From Epiperipatus broadwayi (lineage: Eukaryota > Onychophora > Udeonychophora > Euonychophora > Peripatidae), in contig JAQFVV010012416.1 in assembly GCA_028023455.1 (NCBI GenBank), positions 3,081,594 through 3,145,593 on the forward strand: a DNA stretch of 64,000 bases, in the 5' to 3' direction. Below the pieces are notes generated by a model. That model saw only the letters and a list, made by a program, of their open reading frames with translations, was not told where the DNA came from and searched no databases. Position numbers and translations under genes: made by a program. Shown here piece after piece: positions 12,301 to 24,800 of the stretch (position 1 is its first letter; every line of letters begins with the position of its first letter).

Positions 12301-14110
12301 ACAGTTAATCAAACTCACTCAAACTTAACATCATATCTTAAAACAATTGAAGGACTAACTTGCAATCAAAAAAAAAGTAAAATTTGTCTAATCCATCAGC
12401 ACATCAGGGTGTTGGGTCACTTATTCTCATCAAAGGATACTATGACAAATCAAACTGATTATAGGTGTATATTCTGGTCATAATATGATCCATCCTATAC
12501 ATGTATACTTTAAAAATAAACTTCAGATCCATGATGTATTCACTCCATCAGTACATTGTTTTGGACCCTTGGAAATTACTATGCCTTTCCAAACCAGCCA
12601 ATTTGCTACCAAACTTACCACTATTTAAAACTCTTATCATACTGGGCCTGCTGGAATTTCTGCAGTCATCTTGAGTCATCTTATTTGTTTCACAATGCTG
12701 TATATTCATGATCTGGCCAGTGTTCTATCTCAGATAATGTACAGTGTAAATAGTTTGTATCCAATTGCCATTCACTAAAAACCTAAGGCTATATCTGATC
12801 TAACTGGTCTTGTCCTATTTTCATTGGGCCCACTTGCCATTAAAGTTTTTAAAAAAATAATCAAGAATCAAATTGAGCCATGCACCCTTCCATTATTTAT
12901 TATATCCACAGTTTGCCAAAAAAGTCTCCTCCACCAGCCAAACAGCAACCATATTTATGATAATTCTAAGCTCAGTTCAAAAAAATAAAAAGTTCCTTTG
13001 TAGTACAGTTGTATACAAGCAGATTTTGATTCCATCTCAATTAACCTATTTATTCAAATGCTCACTAATACTGCCATTCTACCTGCTCTGTTATATCTAA
13101 TCAGCAATACCTTTCTGAATCATGAGTTGTAAACACTCATAATGATAGAAACATCCTTCCTTCAATTCCATGCAGTCAATCTCACAATGGTTACCTCTAA
13201 GCTCATAACTTTTTGCACTCTACATAAATCTGCTTTTACAACAAATACAAAATAAAAATTACCAGAATCTAAATTCCACACACCCACCAATATATTCCCT
13301 GTTTAGCCTACATGGATGACATCACTGTCTCCACAGAAAGAACATATACAGCAAACCATTCTTAATGACTAAACAGAAGACTATAAATTGCACTTTAATT
13401 CCAAAAAACTGCTGCAAGGACTCTGTTCACAAAGAAATCATGTTCCCAAGTTTTAAAAAATAACACTCCATTTTTAGCTTTCCTTTTTACAAAGGTTCTC
13501 TTGGTATGAGACTCACAATACAAACCAAGTTACAAGATTCTGTACTGCAAATTACCAACTCACTTTCTAAGGCATATCTATTAATTTACTTCCAAGAAAC
13601 ATGTGTTCAATACTCTTGCTATGACAAAAATTACACACATACACCTATTGTCAATTTTTCAAAGAAGTTCATTCTGCTACAACTCCATGTGTAATAAGTT
13701 GTTTTGAGGCAACAAGACCATATCAATATCCATAAAATGGCTTAATTACCTATCTTTGTACAACAGTATAAGCTTGCACAATATTTAGGTGTTCTATACA
13801 CAAAAAGACCTTAACTTAATATAAGCTATTAATAATAACTTTCAAAACCTCCTATGCCAGCTGAAAATAATCCTTACAGATAAAAATCCTCCTTCAACAA
13901 CATATTTCACCAATCTTATTCACTTAATTCTAGGTAATACAACCAGATCAGCTTCCCTCACAATTCCAAGTACTGTAATCAGCAATGTTAATCAAATTTA
14001 TATAACAAATAATCATTAAATTTGAAATGCCTTTATAACTCTGGAAAACTCTTATAAAACATTTGTAAAACCTATGTAACACATCTTTTGGTCAATAAAG
14101 TATTTTGTTG
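9370..14110 (+). pseudogene. Decayed full-length-like non-LTR retrotransposon
   Basis: Coding order fits a two-ORF APE-type element, but every part is shifted or interrupted. 9370-10967 holds discontinuous open frames; near 10580 a FACGEDHHLQTQC segment looks like a gag zinc knuckle (ORF1). From 11381 a frame reads MKLKTIGLNVHGFNLPSK, then LLETK, the start of an AP-type endonuclease; around 11800-11960 degraded FNLDY and LIDLFLLSN remain. At 13306-13320 AYMDD is the RT active-site box (YxDD). AATAAA at 14094-14099 is followed by an ATC/ATA tail. The element is about 4.7 kb, close to full length for such families, and clearly dead. The clade cannot be fixed. Confidence 0.65.
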
Positions 14111-14764
<654 letters not shown>

Positions 14765-15015
14765 TCAAGCTCCTTTCAGCTATGACCACACACATGCGAA
14801 AAACTTAAATGATCTCCAATATGCGTATTTCACGCTGAACCAGTACTCATCAGTTTGACCAAAGCATCATCTCTTACACACATATATATAATCAGTGCTC
14901 AGTTTTATATTAAGATAGCAAATCTTCAAACTTTAATGGACAGGCTCCAATCTACTCCACCTTCCAATTTCTCTGAAGGGAGATTGAAAGTCTGTGTTCA
15001 AATCCCCTATAATTA
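14765..15015 (-). mobile_element. Family B foldback element with hammerhead-like core
   Basis: Ends are inverted relative to each other: ttcaagctcctttcag on the left and ctgaagggagattgaaag on the right, then ttcaaatcccctata, the family's outer end. The interior includes tatattaagatagcaaatcttc and the ribozyme motif at 14811-14865, both shared with 39571-40202 and 47480-47790. About 250 bp, no ORF. A non-autonomous element; mobilisation mechanism unknown. Confidence 0.65.
14811..14865 (-). ncRNA. Hammerhead ribozyme motif, family B copy 1
   Basis: Minus strand: stem I 5' strand ending UCAAA, intact CUGAUGA, stem II UACUG/CAGCG-type hairpin with a GUU loop, GAAA, stem III AU(ACGC)AU, UA cleavage dinucleotide, then UUGGAGAUC. 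All invariant core nucleotides are present. Stem I has one changed pair relative to the CCAA/UUGG consensus. The very short stem III fits type I hammerheads of animal retroelements. Judged by eye. Confidence 0.7.
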
Positions 15016-15104
15016 CATCTAATCCCCAAGTATATAAATTATACTTGTATTCAAATGTTATACTTTCTCTTAATTAAATACTTTTATAATAAAACTTATT
15101 AATA

Positions 15105-15330
15105 GACAGGGTATAAGCACAGACTTTCACATGACCCACCACTCTCCTCACTATCTTATAACACTGATACACCTGAACACACATATGTCGAAAAGATAAA
15201 TAATCACCAATATACGTATTTCATGCTAAACCAGCAATCATCTGTTGGTCCAGATTACCATCTCTACACATATATGCTACAAGTGCTCAGATATTTAGAC
15301 ACAGGTATATATAAGTCTGTGTATTTCAGC
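15105..15330 (-). mobile_element. Family B element, second copy, partial
   Basis: Begins with cagactttcacatgaccc, the family's outer end, and continues through cacacatatgtcgaaaagat to the ribozyme motif at 15202-15257, in the same orientation as the copy at 14765 and 391 bp further on. The right terminal arm is not recognisable. Confidence 0.6.
15202..15257 (-). ncRNA. Hammerhead ribozyme motif, family B copy 2
   Basis: Minus strand: outer stem I AAUC, UGGA, CCAA; core CAGAUGA (U4 changed to A); stem II UUGCUG/UAGCAU; GAAA; stem III AUAC/GUAU; cleavage after UA; UUGG; outer stem I GAUU. The AAUC/GAUU outer helix replaces GAUC/GAUC seen in other copies, a compensating change that supports real pairing. 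The U4 change would be expected to disable cleavage. Confidence 0.65.
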
Positions 15331-15763
15331 TAATAAAACTTATTGTTATTTGTAATTATTTTAAAATACAATTTTTAATATTTTATTCTAATATATGAAT
15401 ATTACCTATTAATACTTTATTTTAAACCATTTATTCTATTATATATCTTTTTTTTTTAAATCTTTTGAATGCTATGTTTATTAGCATTCTCACAGCTACT
15501 GAATACCAGCTCATTACCACATGGCGGCAATAAAATGGATGGCATTATTCATTTCAATATATATCAATTTTATTTAAGACATCATTAAAACGCTTCTTCG
15601 TTTGTATGTACGTGAATGTGTGTGATCAATTATGAATATATATTAAGTTTTTAATCCAAACACATATAAAGTAGAAAAGTAATATGAAAATTGCAACCAA
15701 GCACTAATGCTTCATCATCGGTGAAAGGTGTCATTGCTTGCGACTTTCTTAATTTGTTCAAGT
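15331..15763. other. Unassigned AT-rich sequence
   Basis: A more complex block at 15480-15730 (gcattctcacagctactg, cattaccacatggcggc) may be an unknown repeat, but no second copy lies in the window. Confidence 0.4.
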
Positions 15764-15859
15764 ATTTCGGATTTAAAGCTACATCGTAGAGACATATTAT
15801 GACAATGAATTATTTCGGATTTAAAGCTACATCGTAGAGACATATTATGACAATGAATT
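15764..15859. repeat. 48-bp perfect tandem duplication
   Basis: The unit starting atttcggatttaaagctac and ending gacaatgaatt occurs twice without interruption, 15764-15811 and 15812-15859. Identity is complete as read, so it is a recent event. Confidence 0.9.
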
Positions 15860-16299
15860 TTTCTAATATTTATGTAAGATTTAATTTTGCATTCAATGTT
15901 TTAAGAAATAATAATTTTGAAATTATATATTGATTTTAAAAACGAAACTTCAAAAAAAAAATAAAAATTAATAAGATATCATTTGTGCGTTAGTAAAAAT
16001 TCGAATACGAATAATAAAAAAATATTTATAGTTAATTTAAAATAATATTTGTATTCTAATATTTTACGGTAATAATGAGAAGAATCATTTTTTTTACACA
16101 TCATAATTTTTCCTGTGATTGGGAAGGGAGAAGGGTATCTTGAAAAAAAAAAAAAAAAAGGGTTATTTTAAACTCAATTTTAAATGAAACGTGGATTTTC
16201 TTTTTAATAAGAATTAGAGCAAATCTTTATCATATTTTATATGTTTAACTTTTATTCTGTCGTTTACATTTATCTATAAATAAAATATATAAATTTTCT
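15860..16299. other. Unassigned AT-rich sequence
   Basis: A and T runs including about 17 A at 16144; nothing recognised. Confidence 0.5.
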
Positions 16300-16372
16300 T
16301 TTCATATGTCATAGCATTGGCCGCTAACCCGGGACAACTGCTTGTAAGGCAGCTATGCTGACCTCTGAACCC
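16300..16372 (-). mobile_element. tRNA-derived SINE, internally deleted
   Basis: Reads catatgtcatagcattggcc then jumps to gctaacccgggacaactg, losing the part that holds the B box, and ends at gacctctgaac instead of gacctctcgaccacc. A deleted member of the SINE family at 17058. It abuts the family B element at 16370. Confidence 0.75.
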
Positions 16373-16715
16373 AGACTTTTCAAATACCCGTTTGTCATTT
16401 ACTCCACCTTAAGAGATCCAGAAAGAGACCACATGTGAGAAGGATGAATGAAATAAGAAAGTGTGCAAGGGTGATGTGGAGAAGAGAAGCTAAAGATCGG
16501 AGAAGATAGATTAAACTTGGAGAGACCTTCATCCTGCAGTGTATTGATAATGGTTGATGATGATGATGATACAACCGATACCCATGACCACATTCATACG
16601 AAAAAGATAGATGATGTGCATGCATGTAATATGGGTCAGTAGTATAAGATGGAGTAAATGACAAAAGGGAGCTTGAAAGTCTGAATTCAAATCCCCTATA
16701 GTTACATCTAGCTTA
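16370..16715. mobile_element. Family B foldback element with captured RTE-like 3' end
   Basis: Outer arms cagacttttcaaat...gtcatttactcc (16371-16408) and ggagtaaatgacaaaaggg...tttgaa-type end (16652-16715) are reverse complements and match the termini at 14765 and 39571. The middle is an RTE-like C-terminal fragment (16409-16576) followed by ccatgaccacattcatacgaaaaagat. The ribozyme segment itself is missing in this copy. Confidence 0.6.
16409..16576 (+). pseudogene. RTE-like ORF2 C-terminus and 3' end
   Basis: Frame reads KRPHVRRMNEIRKC, then VMWRREAKDRRR, one stop where Trp is expected, then IKLGETFILQCIDNG, stop and a (TGA)n tail. This is the GRPxxRWxDEI...W...A.DR..W pattern at the end of RTE-like non-LTR retrotransposon polyproteins. 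Two related 3' ends lie at 37625-37945 and 38270-38445. Confidence 0.75.
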
Positions 16716-17057
16716 AAAGTATTTATAATATACTTGTATTTAAATATTAAATAAAATATATGTATAATTTTTTTAAAAATAATTTTTAATGAATATCACG
16801 AAAGATTAAAAGAGAAAGAAAACATTTTAAAATAAATAAGAAAATTCGTTTAAATAATCTTGCAAATGCATTTCTATAGATATGTGATAATGTATTTCCT
16901 TTTCAAGCACTGATTAAATGTTATCGATAATGAGAAAGTGCTACCTACTGCCTGTCCAATTGAAATTAACGTAAATAAACAACTATACAAGAAAAAATGA
17001 ACAGTTTATTACAAACAGGATTGGTGTGGGTTTTTTTAAAAATTACTTTAACATAGG
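16716..17057. other. Unassigned AT-rich sequence
   Basis: Nothing recognised. Confidence 0.5.
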
Positions 17058-17162
17058 TTTTTTTTTTCATGTGTCATGGCATCGGCCGGGATGCGAACCC
17101 GCTAACCCGGGACAACTGCTTGTAAGGCAGCTGTGCCGACCTCTCGACCACCAGCGCTTGAC
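17058..17162 (-). mobile_element. tRNA-derived SINE, best-preserved copy
   Basis: Minus strand: GTCAAGCGCTGGTGGTCGAG (A-box region), GGCACAGCTGCCTTACAAGC, then B box GGGTTCGCATCCCGG and CCGATGCCATGACACATG with an A run. Retained CpGs suggest a younger copy. Flanking repeat is weak (aacataggtt versus aacgcaggtt). Confidence 0.85.
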
Positions 17163-18886
17163 TTGAACGCAGGTTATTTAAAGCATAAATTTCATATACG
17201 ACTGCAAAGATGTTAAGTTCAAATCCCCCATATCTTAATAAATATTGTAAAAAAGGCAAGAATTATCAATTTACTGCAGAATAAAGGTCTTCACAACTTT
17301 AATGGAGTTTTTCCAATTCCTAGCCTCTCTTCTTCTCATCACACCAGCAAACTTCCTTATTTAATCGATACACATTACATGCGATCTTTTACAATCTTTT
17401 AGGATCCAGTTTAAGATTTTAACTACCCATCTATTGTCGCTTTTTCCAGAAATACATCAATCCCAGTTTTCTTTCAGTGTCTTAATTCTTTTAATGATAT
17501 CGATAATACCCATAAGTAGAAATGATTATTTTGAGTCATAAGACCTTTATTTACAATTAAATATTATTTGAATATATAAATAAAATTAATAAATTAACAA
17601 AACAAATAACCTTTACTTACGTTATTATATTTTGAAATAGGTGATTACAAACTTTATAGTGCCTAACATCTAAAAACATACTAGCTCAAAAGAAAGCTAT
17701 TTATACCAATTGCAATATTTATTTTTCACAATCATCTCAAAGTTAATATTTTTTTTAAATTTTAATTAAAATGTTCTTATAATAACTTTATTTCTTAGTA
17801 AAAAGAACTAGCTAAAACAGTCTTTAATTAGTCCATTTCAGGATAGAGGCTTCTCCAATGTTGAGAGGAACAATGGAAAAGACATTTTTCACCAGACATG
17901 AAAATTTCTAAAAATAAGAGTTTGAGTATTTTTTCCCCCTCTGTTTTCCATCTGGCTAAAAACAGTTAGATATATTTACTAACCAATTTAGGATAGATAA
18001 AATTAAAACAAGAAGAAAGAACAGAAAAGATTGACTTCTTTTTATGATATAAGAGATGAAAAGACATATTTGGATTTGAAGATCTGACCAATGAACAGAA
18101 CAGAATGGATAAATGAATGAATTGATTGTGTGGTTGCTCTATGGATCTTTGCAAAGGACAGTCCACTATTGATTTACTGATTGATTGATAGGATAAATAA
18201 TTGTATGAAGGAAAATATGGGCTGCCTAATGTTACTACATAAGAACATTAGAAATTTTAAAATGATTTAATACTATTCTAAAGATCAATAGAATGATCAA
18301 AAATTAATTTGTATATATTTTAACTTAATTGAGGTGATGATATTGAAACTACTATTGTAAAATCTCAAGTACAATAGATTGGGCATTTAAATAAATAAAT
18401 AGGGACCAAATTTATTTGTTTTAAGTTAATCTCCAATTTATCATAAAATATTTTTTTTAAATGTCTGTCATTTAAGATAAGATATATTATGACAAACTTG
18501 AGCTTTATTTGAACCTAAAAAAAGTTTTACCTAATCTGGATTTGAATCCAGTTACATGTATGAAGACAGACAAGTGTAACTATACTTTGAGACTCCTCCT
18601 GGTATGCATTAATAGTCTCTCTTAATGAAAAATATTTCATATACTACATTTAATTTTTTTTACAATAACATAAGACCATCTATTTAAAAAAGCCATTGAT
18701 TTCAAACCCAGTTAACAATTTTGCTTCGCTTCTGATTCATCTCAATCACATGCTTCTTATAAATTTAAAGTGTTTCGTTTTGTTTTTGTTTTTTTTGGAT
18801 GTTGTTCTTATCATATCTGCAACAATTGCTAGCTGATATTTATATCTTTTAACAATAAAAACATTCACTTTTATATATGTGTGTGT
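17163..18886. other. Unassigned AT-rich sequence
   Basis: No gene seen. Near 18535-18585 a B-box-like ggatttgaatcc with gttacatgtatg may be a degraded second SINE family. Short minus-strand frame at 17966-18166 has no recognisable domain. Confidence 0.4.
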
Positions 18887-19040
18887 AATTATATAATTGA
18901 ATATTTATAAATACTTTCAAAGTGTTAGTTAGCAAAGACTACAAGGATAGTCGAAAGTGCTCCTAAGTGGATAAAATTTTTAAAGTTATATATATATATA
19001 TATCTGATTACTGTATTTATAAATATTCAATTATATAATT
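18887..19040. mobile_element. Small inverted-repeat element around a family A motif
   Basis: Perfect 27-bp inverted arms (18887-18913 and 19014-19040) enclose the ribozyme-like segment at 18928-18967 and a short TA run. The same architecture, with 54-bp arms, is found at 42729-42942. Confidence 0.7.
18928..18967 (+). ncRNA. Hammerhead-like motif, family A, core deleted
   Basis: GUUAGC, remnant of core, stem II GACUA/UAGUC around CAAGGA, then GAAA, GUGCUC and CUAAG. UUAG before and CUAA after can pair as stem I. The CUGAUGA box is largely lost, so this copy is inactive, but the second half is well kept. Confidence 0.4.
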
Positions 19041-19633
19041 ATGTATATTGCTTTGAAGAAATACAGACATCGAATTATAATATTATATATATATCACTAT
19101 TTTCATTGACACTAAGTTTAATTTAATTTCTCTGATCCATCATGTCTTTTAAAGTCATTAATCTTGTGTTTAGATTTATAAAGGTCCCTACTGTTGCATT
19201 TTCGGTGCATAGTCTTAAGGTTATAGTTTTAATATATATTACCTACCTTATCTATCTATATATCTCAATTATCTTCTACATCTTTTTATTCTTGGAATTC
19301 ACATTAAGACTTTACTTACTTCATCTATTGCTATCTTTTCTAGTAAAAATTCCAAAACAACTTTATTTAAGCCTCATAATTCTTTTAATAATGCTATTAA
19401 TACTGATTTGCACTCCATATATTTACTTTTAATCTCTTTATTAATTCTGATATATTTCTTCCTATAATAGTCTTTGTGTTGAACAGTCTAATAAGTTTCA
19501 CATCAATAAGTATGCACTTATAAAACACATTTATTAAAAATATTTTTCAATTACAAAAGTATATTTTCTTTTTATATTAAATTATTACTTCCAAAATCAC
19601 TTCATACAAGTTTATTTCTAAGATAAATATGTA
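19041..19633. other. Unassigned AT-rich sequence
   Basis: A 96-codon hydrophobic open frame at 19142-19432 (+) has strongly T-rich composition and no domain match that I recognise; treated as chance. Confidence 0.4.
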
Positions 19634-19635
19634 TA

Positions 19636-20594
19636 CACCTGGGTCTCGTTTTATGCGGTAGATAGGTTCCACAGAAAACCCGCATTAAAAAAATCGCACA
19701 AAAATAGACTTAATTTACCTTGAAAAATGGGGGATAGGTGCTGTATTTTTCAGAATTCACATAAAAGCAAAGCAACAAGGAAAAATTATTTTAAAATTCA
19801 CATTAAAAAATAAGCAATTAAAGTATGACTAATAAAAACTTTCAAATATTTGAAAAAAATGAATACAAGACAAACTTTTTTTACTTTTTTTATTAACTAC
19901 AGTATTTAATTTTACATTTTTATACATATTTGAATCATTACTGCTAGCATTCGTTTGTAAACTGGTAACAAATCAGATTGGATGTGATGTGATGTATTGT
20001 GGCTTCTCTTTAAACAAAGTCAAGAATCTCTCAGCAATTATGCCCAGAAAAACCTGTTAGCCACTTTATTTTTATTCGTGATGTTATGTACAACTAGCGC
20101 CACTTTTAGTTTTGCGCTGTGTTAATATTAAAAAAATGAGATCATAATCAAAACAAAAAGATTATACATTATCATTAGAAAGACTATTTTCAGTTTATAA
20201 AGTCTTCATTTTTTATTTTAAAAATCTAAAAGATTATTTATTTCTGTTATATATAACAAAATACCGTTTAAAAGTTTAAATTTTTTGAATATTTATTGTG
20301 ATATTTTTATATGTATGTATAAATCTATTATTATTATTTACTCATTAGTATAAATAGGTTATTTACATAGAAGCTAAAAATTCTAAATACAGCTTCAGGT
20401 CATATTCACGTTAGCTGCTAATATAACATTATATTTTTTTTAAAAAAAAAAAAGTATTTCAAGTCAAAATAAGTTAATTTAAATTTCTTGATATCTAATA
20501 AATATAGTAAAATATGAAAGATATTAAGAAGAAACATGAATCACATAACTTCAAAATTGCTTTAAAATAATCCGCATAAAACGAGACCCAGGTG
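19636..20594. mobile_element. pogo/Tigger-like non-autonomous DNA transposon
   Basis: Terminal inverted repeats CACCTGGGTCTCGTTTTATG at both ends (about 23-25 bp), each flanked by TA (19634-19635 and 20595-20596). The CTCGTTTTAT motif and TA target match Tigger-type mariner relatives. 959 bp long with no transposase ORF. Near 20030-20075 it carries a segment shared with 46095 and 56410. Confidence 0.8.
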
Positions 20595-20674
20595 TATTAG
20601 AATTTTTTCGTGGATTTATAAAGGAGACAAATTAAAGTGTGGGTCACTTCCATGTAAATTAGCTACAAATGTAG

Positions 20675-20776
20675 TTTTTTTTCATGTGTCACAGCATTAG
20701 CCAGTAAATGAAACTGCTAACCTGTGACAACTGCTTGTAAGGCAGCTGTGCTGATCACTCGACCACCAATGCTTGA
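20675..20776 (-). mobile_element. tRNA-derived SINE, minus strand
   Basis: Same family as 17058 with a damaged B box (agtaaatgaaactgc). Flanked by acaaatgt at 20665-20672 and 20781-20788, a likely target duplication. Confidence 0.8.
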
Positions 20777-21029
20777 CTACACAAATGTGTTTTAGCAGTG
20801 AGGTTAGTAAGAAAACCACCAATCCCTACTGATATTTCTCAAGGCTAAACCACTTTTTACTCTATTGTTCACTAATTAAATCTACAATAAATAGCAATTA
20901 GCAAACAATAGAGTAAAAAATATGGCATGCCATTGGAAATTATCAATGTTGATTGATGTTTTTTCTAACAACAACATTACTAAAACATCTTTGTAGCTAA
21001 TTAAATAAAAATAACACATCTAAATTTGT
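20777..21029. other. Unassigned AT-rich sequence
   Basis: Contains the phrase aacaatagagtaaaa twice in opposite senses (about 20856 and 20905), a small inverted repeat. Nothing else. Confidence 0.4.
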
Positions 21030-21075
21030 TTATACATTTATAATTATAAATTTATTTAACGCACATTGATTACAT

Positions 21076-21255
21076 AATATTTACTAAGGCAATAAACCTT
21101 TAAGCATGTGCACTTGAAAATACTAAGGTAGGGACTTCTACAGGTCTTAACCACAAGCTTACTCTTTGGAAGAAAAGAGGGAACCCTTCTTTACTTCAAC
21201 CTACCTTCGTATTTCAAGCTCACATGCTTAAAGGTTTATTGCCTTAGTAAATATT
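21076..21255. mobile_element. Palindromic MITE-like element
   Basis: Arms 21076-21130 and 21201-21255 are near-perfect inverted repeats beginning aatatttactaaggcaataa. The centre holds gacttctacaggtc and gaagaaaagaggg. The same ends occur at 49231-49365 and begin each unit of the tandem array at 48272-49015. Target duplication not determinable. Confidence 0.8.
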
Positions 21256-21644
21256 TTATACATTTATGTGTGTGCGTCTGTGTGGTAGTGGTACTATTAA
21301 AATTAAAACACTAAATTAATATACAATATTTTGGAATGATGAATTTCCCAAACCCTATCTATAGTAAATTTAATTAAATATCTCGTAATATCATCATTTT
21401 ACTACAAAGCAGAAAAAAATAAATTCATTTTCAATTGCAGCCTGAACAAATTGGAGAATGAAATTTACTATATCCAATATAAGATCTTTATATAGCACTA
21501 TTTCATTTTGATATTATATAATTGTGAGGAAGCTAATAATTAAAATAGTCCTGTTTTATGAATATAATTTAATGATGAATCTCATAAGTTTTATTGGTTA
21601 AATTTGCTTCCTTAATATATAAATATAAAATAAAATAAATATAA
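21256..21644. other. Unassigned AT-rich sequence
   Basis: Nothing recognised. Confidence 0.5.
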
Positions 21645-21845
21645 TAATCAAAGTACTCAGGAATAAACTCTACAATATTTAATGTACCAATATAAAAAAT
21701 AAATAATAGCTATAACCAGATTGCAGCTATGTTTGCCTTCCCATTCCGGGTAGCATTGCTGTGAGCTGGTTTATAGCTATTATTTTTTTTTATATTGGTA
21801 TATTAAATATTGAAGAGTTTATTTCAAAGTATTTTGATGATTAAT
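21645..21845. mobile_element. Foldback element with GC-richer loop
   Basis: Arms of about 75 bp (21645-21719 and 21765-21845) are reverse complements with a few indels; shared text includes taccaatataaaaaa and aataatagctataa. The 45-bp loop (gtttgccttcccattccggg) is much richer in GC than its arms. Confidence 0.75.
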
Positions 21846-24800
21846 ATATATATATATATTAGGCTGCAAATGAAAATGAATTGATTTTCATCTGCTTTAC
21901 AGTTAGATGCTGATACTAAGATACATTGAACTAAATTTAACATAGACACCACTTGCGAGAATTCGTTACTGTAAAATATTATATATATATATTCTGACCT
22001 GGTCTTGTACATCCTCACTTCAGAATAGTATATGATATAAAATAAAACGGGTTCTAGCTCAGTTAATAATTAATAAATAAAATATTCAGCATTAAAATTA
22101 AAATGTTTCACTAGCTCAAATTTAAAATACGAATAAGGTTCAGTTTATAAAAATAAATTAAATAAATATTTAATATTTTCATGAGACTTGAAGTGAAAAT
22201 ACAGGTGACAAGATAGATTACATTGAGCCAATATCCCACAGGATATTACCTCAATGGCATAAGAACACTATCCTCCCCTTATTACTATTTCAAATAACAA
22301 ACTCATAGTATTCTTACGACTTTAATAATCTTACGACTTTAATAACTTCTACTCACTAAGATTAAGTTAATAATTACATCTTAATCTTCTATTCGTAATA
22401 ATCTAGCTCAAATAAAATAATCTCAGGTTCATAAAGTTTATTCTAAGTTAATTTAAAAATACGGTAGTAAAATATGAGAAAGGATTTTATGTCATAATCT
22501 ACTACACTGAAACTAATAATAATAATAATATTCTTCATTGTTTAACTACTACTGGATATCTTTTTTTTTCGTTATATTTTTATTACCATAATAAAATAAT
22601 AAAATAATTTTATATAATCTTTATCTTCATGTAATAATATAATAAACACGTGGCATATAATTCAGTATACTATTGTGATAACTGATTTATGACCAATAAA
22701 ACAATGTAAAATTATAAAGAATACCAATAAATATTTAAATTATTAAATAATTCTCTATTTATCTTTTTGTGCAAAATTATATAATTGTTTCAATTGTTAT
22801 GAATATATCGTGATTTTATGCAGTGAAGTGGAGAAATAAACAATCAAGACACAAAAATTTTGAAAAACAAATTTTAACAAAGTTTATTAACAACAACAAA
22901 TAATATAAACAATTTATGTACACTATTTACAATGGATATCCTTATTTTAATCTTACATTTTTATCTACTAAGTTATATAAAAATAGTTTATAGTTTAGTT
23001 ATATCTTTATTTATACTTACGACAAAATAATAAAAAAATGTTACCATTTGGTTTCTCATTATGGTTAACTTATTATAAATATATTTACTTGTTAGCAGAA
23101 TATTTCATCCTTAATATTATTAAATTATCTTTTTTAAAAAAAAAAATTCATAGGAAAACATTCTACAAAAAAAAAAAAAAAAACTTTATAATGAGTATGG
23201 ATTTCTCAAAATATTAAAAAAAATTTCATCTTGCAAAGTCAAAGATGTTACATAAAATATTCATCCAAAATTCAGTACTAGATTTTAGTGTTTTATCACA
23301 CGATGTTTACTAATCATAATATGTTCTTATTTAGCCTTACTTTAGTATGATGTAAGTGTAATAATCAATATATTCCTGTTATTCAATAAACAAAAAAAAT
23401 ATACTATGCGTATTGTTTATATAATTTACATTATACTATTGTATTTTAAAAATATGCAATACTTATTTTTTTCTTAAAAATAATAATAAAGCATTAAAAA
23501 AAATAATTAACATTTTAAAGAAAATATCTTGTTTAGATACTCTATTCTAAAATTTATATTTCATTTCTAAAATAAATTCAAAAAATATATTCTATGATTC
23601 TTTCCTTTCCTTTAGGATTCATTGGACCTTCAATTTTTAGTTATAAAATTCTATTCCTTCTAAGCAAATACACCAATCTTATACAAAACGATTGCATAAC
23701 CTAAGTTCTAAATTATTTACCATTTCTTTTAAAATATCTTACCGAAACGATGCAGTTACATGAAATAAAGATAGCGAAACAGATATATAGGATTTAAGGA
23801 AGAAAGCTAGAGTATCACTCATAATATATCTCAAAAACATGGCACAGTGCATTACAAGAAAGAGGTATGACCTTTACCTGCCTAATAACCTCTAATACAT
23901 GAACGATGTTAAAGCTATTTTTTCAGCTTTATTAGAACATCAAATATTTAAAGAAATATAAAACACTGTCCAAATAAAATGTGTACCAATCATAGGGCTT
24001 TGTTAACTATGCTGATATCCACACAAAGACTAAATATTATTTCTATTCCTTATCATATCCTATTTCTTAAAAACATCATCTTGGTTTCCTGTTCACTAAG
24101 TACTTCCAAGCCACTATCTCAACATTATTTCTCAAGATTTTCCACATCTTGCATCGATAAATAACTATCTGCATTTACAAAACAATAAACAAAATTCATT
24201 GATAATTTAAAACAATTTCACTGTTCAACAAGAAAAGTTTGTCTACTTCATCATTCTGTATGTTTAATCATATACAATCTAACTAGACAATATTTGAATA
24301 TCCAATAACATGAAAAGTTTTTTAAAAAATCACACAATTATTTGTTATTATGTTGGATTACATCATTAATATAAAAAAAAAATCATCATATGCATATTTT
24401 CAAATCAATCCTATCTCATAATGTTTTTTAAAATGTTGTATGAAAATGCGTTACATATAATTAAAACTTTTACACTTCATTCTTACTATCCATAGATGAT
24501 CTAAAGAAAACAAAAATATACATTATAAATTATTAATATTCATTATTATTACCAAAATAACCTTTATCTGGTCATCATATTCAGTAGGCTTCTTCATCCA
24601 CTAGATACCAATCATTGCAAACATAAAGAAATATACATTCATACACTTTATTTTAAAATATATTCTTATCTAAATTATTAGATTATTCCATTATAAAATT
24701 TATATATCATCAACAAATTAATGTTTTATGTTTTCCTAATCTTATAAAAAAAATTTAGATTTAAACTAGGTTAATAAAATAAAAGGAATCAAAACTATAA

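Noticed and set aside
15690-15735. Minus-strand GAUGAUGAAGC with hairpin AGCA/UGCU resembling a ribozyme start
   Set aside because: No GAAA follows the hairpin and no second copy lies in the window to support it.
16395-16664. Minus-strand ORFs across the RTE-like fragment
   Set aside because: Antisense of the plus-strand RTE-like C-terminus.
18520-18600. tRNA-like ggatttgaatcc segments here and near 1010, 7090, 49805, 50490 and 60115
   Set aside because: Only a weak B box is visible, with no A box, acceptor stem or clear common alignment; could be a very old SINE family but not supportable.
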